Origin: CAZABG01 sp964483465 | GTDB lineage: Bacteria; Chlamydiota; Chlamydiia; Chlamydiales; Parachlamydiaceae | Assembly: GCA_964483465.1 (NCBI GenBank) | Contig: CAZABG010000028.1 | Location: 1-27,756 of the forward strand | Direction: 5' to 3' | DNA length: 27,756 nucleotides | Shown: positions 24,137 through 27,756 of the stretch, piece by piece | Position numbering within the stretch: the first letter of the stretch is position 1 | Layout: each line of letters starts with the position of its first letter | Position numbers and translations under genes: made by a program | The notes under the pieces: generated by a model | The model's database searches: none | What the model was told of the DNA's origin: nothing | Seen by the model: the letters and a program-made list of their open reading frames with translations, nothing else

Positions 24137-24689
24137 AACACTTCCCTTACTCTTTGTTCTAGTTCTCTTATCCTTAATGTCTTGCGGCTATTATGCCGGT
24201 GACGGTTCGCTTTCTCAGCAGTACGAAACGATCACGATTCCTTATGCCAAAAACGATTTAGATGGTTTTTTAACAAAAGAACTCACAAAAGTATTCGCAA
24301 CAGACTCAGACTTAAGGGTTGAGAACTGTGAAGCGGATCTTATCCTTAATGTTGAGCTTTTGAATATCGATGAGGAAAATATTGGCTTTCGATATGATCG
24401 TAACAAACGAGGTGAACTCATTCATGAGGTCATTCCGGTAGAAACTAGATTGATCGCACGTGCGATCGTTTCTCTGGTTGATGCGTCTAGCGGTTGTCTG
24501 GTTGTCCAGCCGATTGTTATAGAAGCTACGTATGACTTTGATCATGACTATAATTCACCTTTGAACTCAGTGAATATATTTTCATTGGGTCAGCTTACGG
24601 ATTATGATGAGGCCTATGATGCTGCTGTAAAGCCCCTTTATCATAATCTAGCAAGAAAAATATGCGATTATGTAAGTGATGTATGGTAA
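24123..24689 (+). CDS. lptE: LptE-like outer-membrane lipoprotein
   Basis: 188 residues. Signal peptide with lipobox LMSC, lipidated Cys21, followed by GYY as is common for LptE. The mature domain has the alternating strands and single helix order of LptE: SQQYETITIPYAKNDLDGFLTKELTKVF, then ADLILNVELLNID, then a strand-rich centre and the C-terminal helix AAVKPLYHNLARKICDYV. LptE plugs the LptD barrel and helps place LPS in the outer membrane. The gene overlaps the TPR gene and its stop overlaps rsbW by seven bases, so it belongs to the dnaE-TPR-lptE-rsbW operon. Similarity is by pattern, so a related DUF lipoprotein is possible. Confidence 0.78.
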   Translation: MKPSRTLPLLFVLVLLSLMSCGYYAGDGSLSQQYETITIPYAKNDLDGFLTKELTKVFATDSDLRVENCEADLILNVELLNIDEENIGFRYDRNKRGELIHEVIPVETRLIARAIVSLVDASSGCLVVQPIVIEATYDFDHDYNSPLNSVNIFSLGQLTDYDEAYDAAVKPLYHNLARKICDYVSDVW

Positions 24690-25087
24690 AAACATTTAAA
24701 GCTAAACTCGATAATCTCCGAGAAATGCTCGGCTTCATAAAGCGTGAAGCTACATTGAACGGATTTGATGACAAGTCTTTAAACCGTATTGAACTCGCTT
24801 CCGAAGAGGTTTTAATCAATATCATTCAGTATGGTTATTCAAAGCAAGACGGGATTATAGAAATTGATTGTCAGACCTCTGGAAAATCGGGCATTAAGAT
24901 CGTAATCAAAGATCAGGGTGTGCCCTTTAATCCATTAGAAAATAAGTCTGATTATAATGTGGAAGCAGATGTTGATGATCGGCCGATCGGAGGCTGCGGA
25001 ATTTTTTTCATTACTAATTTAATGGATGAGGTTAAATACGATCGCATTGCTGAAAGCAATGTTCTTACTCTTGTCAAATATCGCTAG
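24683..25087 (+). CDS. rsbW: RsbW-like anti-sigma factor / serine kinase
   Basis: 134 residues, a single GHKL ATPase domain. The N box is ELASEEVLINIIQYGY with Glu42 and Asn46, the G1 box is KDQGVPFNP with Asp77, and the G2 box is PIGGCGIFFI. Members bind a sigma factor or phosphorylate an RsbV-type antagonist in a partner-switching module. In Chlamydia this gene (CT549) works with RsbV1/RsbV2 and RsbU; the sigma factor partner is debated. It overlaps the lptE stop by seven bases and its own end overlaps the convergent gene by four. Confidence 0.92.
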   Translation: MVKTFKAKLDNLREMLGFIKREATLNGFDDKSLNRIELASEEVLINIIQYGYSKQDGIIEIDCQTSGKSGIKIVIKDQGVPFNPLENKSDYNVEADVDDRPIGGCGIFFITNLMDEVKYDRIAESNVLTLVKYR

Positions 25088-25497
25088 TTCCTAATATGCG
25101 ATATTGATTCTTCAACTTCGTCAATTTCTTCGAGATATTTTTCTAAAAGTTTCAATACAAGCCGAGAGGTGTTATAAACCCCTGAAACAGAAAACGCGAT
25201 TTCTAGATGAGGTTCTGGTCTATTCAGAGCTATGAAGACATAGGTTGCCGATACGTCCTCAATTTTTTCGGAAACAATCCATACGATAAATTGCTCATTG
25301 ATTAAGGAAATTTTTTCGTCCGTTTCAACAACTTGAAAATACCTGGTAAAAGATAAATCTTTATCTTTGTAGAAGTTGAGCAATTCGAGCTCTTTTAAAA
25401 GATTGATATCTACCTGCAGCAAGCCTTCCGGCAGATATTCATCGAGATTTGCCATGAATTTTTTAAATGTCTGATCAATTTCAGTTAAATTATCCAT
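25084..25497 (-). CDS. Conserved hypothetical protein (position of CT550)
   Basis: Unknown function, 137 residues from the ATG at 25497 (MDNLTEIDQTFKKFM). The frame extends to an ATG at 25536, but that start would leave only eight bases to the divergent dacF start, with no room for promoters. The protein is acidic and soluble, with an N-terminal helix, a central strand-rich region (SFTRYFQVVETDEKISL, EQFIVWIVSE, TYVFIALN, LEIAFSVSGVY) and a C-terminal acidic helix. Its size and fold impression resemble a small chaperone-like alpha/beta protein, as in secretion chaperones, but that is only an impression. Convergent with rsbW, overlapping by four bases; divergent from dacF. Confidence 0.75.
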   Translation of the reverse strand: MDNLTEIDQTFKKFMANLDEYLPEGLLQVDINLLKELELLNFYKDKDLSFTRYFQVVETDEKISLINEQFIVWIVSEKIEDVSATYVFIALNRPEPHLEIAFSVSGVYNTSRLVLKLLEKYLEEIDEVEESISHIRN

Positions 25498-25544
25498 GAC
25501 CCTGCTATTGCAATTTTCGGGCCAATTTAAGTACATTAATACCC

Positions 25545-26798
25545 ATGCACTTCGAACCTATCCGATTTATCCTTCCCTGCTTTATTTGGGCCTCCCTAAT
25601 AGGCGCACCCCTTAAAGTAGATGTTAACGCAGAATCTGCCCTTTTGATTAATGCCGACACAGGCTCAGTACTTTATGAAAAAAATAGCCGCCTTGTTCTC
25701 CCCCCGGCAAGCATTACCAAAGTGGCTACAGCCCTTTATGCTCTTAAACTAAGAAAAAGCCAGATGGAGGAACCGGTTACCGCGTCTGGGGACGCAATAG
25801 GGACTATTACAGTCGAGGCTAAACGAAAGTCTAACTATACCCTCTCCCCTTGGTGGCTTGAGCCGGGATCCGCGCATATTGGAATTAAGAAAGGCGAGAT
25901 CCTTAAATTTAAAGATCTTCTCTATGGTATGATGCTGGCTTCAGGTGATGACGCCTCAAATGTAATCGCTGAGTGGGCCGGCGGATCCATTCCGGCTTTT
26001 ATGAAAGGGATGAATGACTATCTAAAATCTCTTGGATGCCAAAATACCCAATTTATGAATCCGCATGGTTTGTATCATCCTGATCACAAAACTTGTGCTG
26101 CCGATATGGCCATTATCATGCGTGAGGCCCTGAAAGATCCTGAGTTTAGAAAAATAATTAAAACCGTAACTTATACCCGCCCAAAAACAAATAAGCAGGA
26201 AGCGAACACGCTTGTTCAGACGAATCGATTATTAAGACCTGGACCATTTTTATATTCTAAAACAATTGGTGGAAAAACAGGCTATATTCAAGCAGCTCAA
26301 AACACCTTTGTGGTAGCGGCTCAAGATAAAGGAAGAACTTTGATCGCGGTATTGATGAAGGATAAGGAAAGGACCGATCTTTGGCGTGATTCTATTAAAC
26401 TTTTTGAAGCCGCTTTTAATCAAGCCATGGTTGAAAAAGTTTTTTTGAAAAAGGGTATTCAGAAGTTCACCTTAAATAAGGAGAATTTTAGAGAGCCGCT
26501 TGAGACTTACACGAGAGAGGATCTCGCTTTAAGTTATTATCCTGCTGAAGAACCTAAAGCCAAAGGTTTGATATTCTGGGATAATGTATCGGCTCCTATT
26601 CAAAAAGACGAAAAAGTGGGGGAGTTTAGAGTGGTTGATGAGAAGAATCAGGTTTTAAAATCGATTCCTCTATATGCCGCAAAAATGGTTAAGGCCACAT
26701 GGCTCGAATCGCTTTTTAGCCCTATGTCCCTTTTGATCGCAGCGATTGTTTTAACTGGTGGCTATTTCGTCTTTAATCGCTTCAAAAAGAGCTATTAA
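25545..26798 (+). CDS. dacF: D-alanyl-D-alanine carboxypeptidase, PBP5 family
   Basis: Removes the terminal D-Ala from peptidoglycan pentapeptides, relevant to the thin transient peptidoglycan of Chlamydiota. 417 residues with a signal peptide (about 1-22). Active-site Ser56 and Lys59 lie in PPASITKVA, and KTG is at 244-246 in IGGKTGYIQ. The second motif reads SGD (133-135) where PBP5 has SGN. The last 30 residues include a membrane helix (about 393-411) followed by RFKKSY, so it is membrane-anchored by a C-terminal helix. No ribosome binding site is evident. The final 48 bases overlap the 3' end of rsmA. Confidence 0.94.
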   Translation: MHFEPIRFILPCFIWASLIGAPLKVDVNAESALLINADTGSVLYEKNSRLVLPPASITKVATALYALKLRKSQMEEPVTASGDAIGTITVEAKRKSNYTLSPWWLEPGSAHIGIKKGEILKFKDLLYGMMLASGDDASNVIAEWAGGSIPAFMKGMNDYLKSLGCQNTQFMNPHGLYHPDHKTCAADMAIIMREALKDPEFRKIIKTVTYTRPKTNKQEANTLVQTNRLLRPGPFLYSKTIGGKTGYIQAAQNTFVVAAQDKGRTLIAVLMKDKERTDLWRDSIKLFEAAFNQAMVEKVFLKKGIQKFTLNKENFREPLETYTREDLALSYYPAEEPKAKGLIFWDNVSAPIQKDEKVGEFRVVDEKNQVLKSIPLYAAKMVKATWLESLFSPMSLLIAAIVLTGGYFVFNRFKKSY

Positions 26799-27569
26799 TT
26801 CGGGAAGATCTAAGTTTTCAGGGCGCGCTTCCGCATAAGGAAGCGCCCTTTCAATCGCTTCTTTTGAATAAAGCTTAGATAAGGATCCCCTTAACATCTT
26901 TCTTCTGTGATTAAATGCTTCTCTCACCATTTTAAAAAAGGCTTCTTCATTTGAAACGACAGGCGGCGTTTTGATTTCCAGTTTTACTACCGCAGAATCA
27001 ACTTTTGGCGCTGGAAAGAAGGAAGTCCGTTTTACTTTAAAACCGTAGCTGGGATGGCAATAATAATTTAAGAAAACGGAAAGAGAGCTGTAATCTCCCG
27101 AGTTCTTATTAGCGGTCATTCTTCTTCCCACTTCATCTTGAACCATAACAATGACATGAGAAAATAGTTTTTTTCTTTGAATGAGTTTGCTGATTATGGG
27201 AGTGGTGATGTGATAAGGAAGATTTGCTACTACCTTCGTTCCAGGTTTAATATGCTTATCGAAATCAAATTCTAAAATATCTTCATTAAAGACTTCTACC
27301 ATGGGGTATTTTTCCTTTAGGCGAGAGGCCCAAAGGGTGTCTTTTTCAACGGCGGTGACTTTTGCCTTTTTTGCGAGAAGAAATTCGGTTAAAGCACCTG
27401 GGCCGGGACCAATCTCAAGTACTAGATCATTTTCTTTAACATCAGCAAGATCTACGATTTTGTTTAAAATATTGCCATCTATTAAAAAATTTTGGGAAAG
27501 TCCCTTTTTAGGAGATACGCCGAGCTCAAAAAGCAGCTGTTTGAGTTCGCTTGGTTTGAAAACAGACAT
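26751..27569 (-). CDS. rsmA: 16S rRNA (adenine1518/1519-N6)-dimethyltransferase
   Basis: KsgA/RsmA dimethylates two adenines in helix 45 of 16S rRNA late in 30S assembly. 272 residues, the usual length. It opens with the family motif KKGLSQNFLIDGNIL. The SAM-binding EIGPGPGALTE lies at about 53-63 and the catalytic NLPYHITTPI at about 115-124. The C-terminal helical domain includes REAFNHRRKMLRGSL. The start lies five bases after the stop of the incomplete gene to the right, so they share an operon. The 3' end overlaps dacF on the other strand by 48 bases. Confidence 0.97.
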   Translation of the reverse strand: MSVFKPSELKQLLFELGVSPKKGLSQNFLIDGNILNKIVDLADVKENDLVLEIGPGPGALTEFLLAKKAKVTAVEKDTLWASRLKEKYPMVEVFNEDILEFDFDKHIKPGTKVVANLPYHITTPIISKLIQRKKLFSHVIVMVQDEVGRRMTANKNSGDYSSLSVFLNYYCHPSYGFKVKRTSFFPAPKVDSAVVKLEIKTPPVVSNEEAFFKMVREAFNHRRKMLRGSLSKLYSKEAIERALPYAEARPENLDLPELIALFEAIKDEIATS

Positions 27570-27574
27570 TAAAA

Positions 27575-27751
27575 TTATTTGATAGTAAAAGGTGTAAATG
27601 CGTCAGGAATTTTTATATCGCCTTCTTTAATAGCGTAGTGTTTTTTTAGACGCTTTACATATTCTTCGTGAACAGAAATCATGTATTCATCAAGTAACGT
27701 TTCTTTTAGACGGCTTTCCACTTCTGAATAAGTGGGAGCTCCACCAGGTGT
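27575..27751 (-). CDS. C-terminal fragment, possible SurA/PpiC-like protein (uncertain)
   Basis: 58 codons are open to a stop at 27575-27577: TPGGAPTYSEVESRLKETLL, then DEYMISVHEEYVKRLKKHYA and a tail ending FTPFTIK. The helix with E-V-x-x-R-L-K-E-x-L-L-D-E and a following Y-V-K-R-L-K-K-x-Y-A-I looks like the C-terminal helix of SurA/PpiC-type prolyl isomerases. A TAA lies in frame at 27752-27754, directly before Thr1. The gene is therefore either cut by a real stop, damaged by an error at the contig edge, or not what I think. It runs toward rsmA, five bases away. Confidence 0.45.
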   Translation of the reverse strand, partial: TPGGAPTYSEVESRLKETLLDEYMISVHEEYVKRLKKHYAIKEGDIKIPDAFTPFTIK

Positions 27752-27756
27752 TTACT

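Noticed and set aside
1..27756. CRISPR array, transposon, prophage, tRNA or rRNA genes
   Set aside because: No regularly spaced repeats, transposase or phage genes, or cloverleaf-like sequences were seen on reading.

Overview
The window looks like a piece of a chromosome from an environmental (non-Chlamydiaceae) member of the Chlamydiota. The main reason is gene order. From about 9.4 kb to 26.8 kb the genes run trxA, trmL (spoU), mip, aspS, hisS, uhpC, dnaE, a TPR envelope protein, an LptE-like lipoprotein, rsbW, a small conserved hypothetical and dacF. From memory, this is the order of the Chlamydia trachomatis block CT539-CT551. The UhpC sugar-phosphate antiporter, the Mip with a chlamydial-type FKBP domain, and a LepB with a long extension after its catalytic Lys also fit. 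The window is broken by one 10-N assembly gap (1761-1770) and appears to end close to a contig end.

Layout. (1) 1-2.0 kb, minus strand: the 5' part of signal peptidase I (lepB), then a secreted hypothetical protein split by the N gap. (2) 2.1-5.9 kb, plus strand: a tight four-gene operon with a small secreted coiled-coil protein, nicotinate phosphoribosyltransferase, nicotinamidase and an exported S10 serine carboxypeptidase. It closes with a probably bidirectional terminator. (3) 9.4-5.9 kb, minus strand: trhO, then an MHS-type MFS transporter, then three small tandem paralogues of unknown function, with overlapping or closely spaced genes. (4) 9.4-10.2 kb: trxA and trmL, convergent and overlapping at their 3' ends. 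(5) 17.8-10.3 kb, minus strand: an FHA-domain membrane protein, a YihY-family membrane protein, hisS, aspS and mip, the last with an extreme Asp-rich tail and a strong terminator. (6) 18.0-25.1 kb, plus strand: uhpC behind a good sigma-66/70-type promoter that carries a palindrome, then dnaE, the TPR protein, the LptE-like protein and rsbW. (7) 25.1-27.8 kb: a small hypothetical (minus), dacF (plus), rsmA/ksgA (minus) and a C-terminal fragment of a possible SurA-like protein (minus).

How the genes fit together. Most are housekeeping: tRNA charging and modification, replication, rRNA methylation, thiol redox, peptidoglycan processing, and export and outer-membrane assembly. Others suit an intracellular life: UhpC for host sugar phosphates, a two-step salvage from nicotinamide to nicotinate mononucleotide, an exported carboxypeptidase, and an RsbW-type partner-switching regulator. 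The lineage-specific material is concentrated in the pnc/S10 operon, the three-paralogue cluster and the FHA-YihY pair that sits between hisS and uhpC. No tRNA or rRNA gene, insertion sequence, CRISPR array or phage gene was seen. No stretch longer than about 250 bases lacks a gene.
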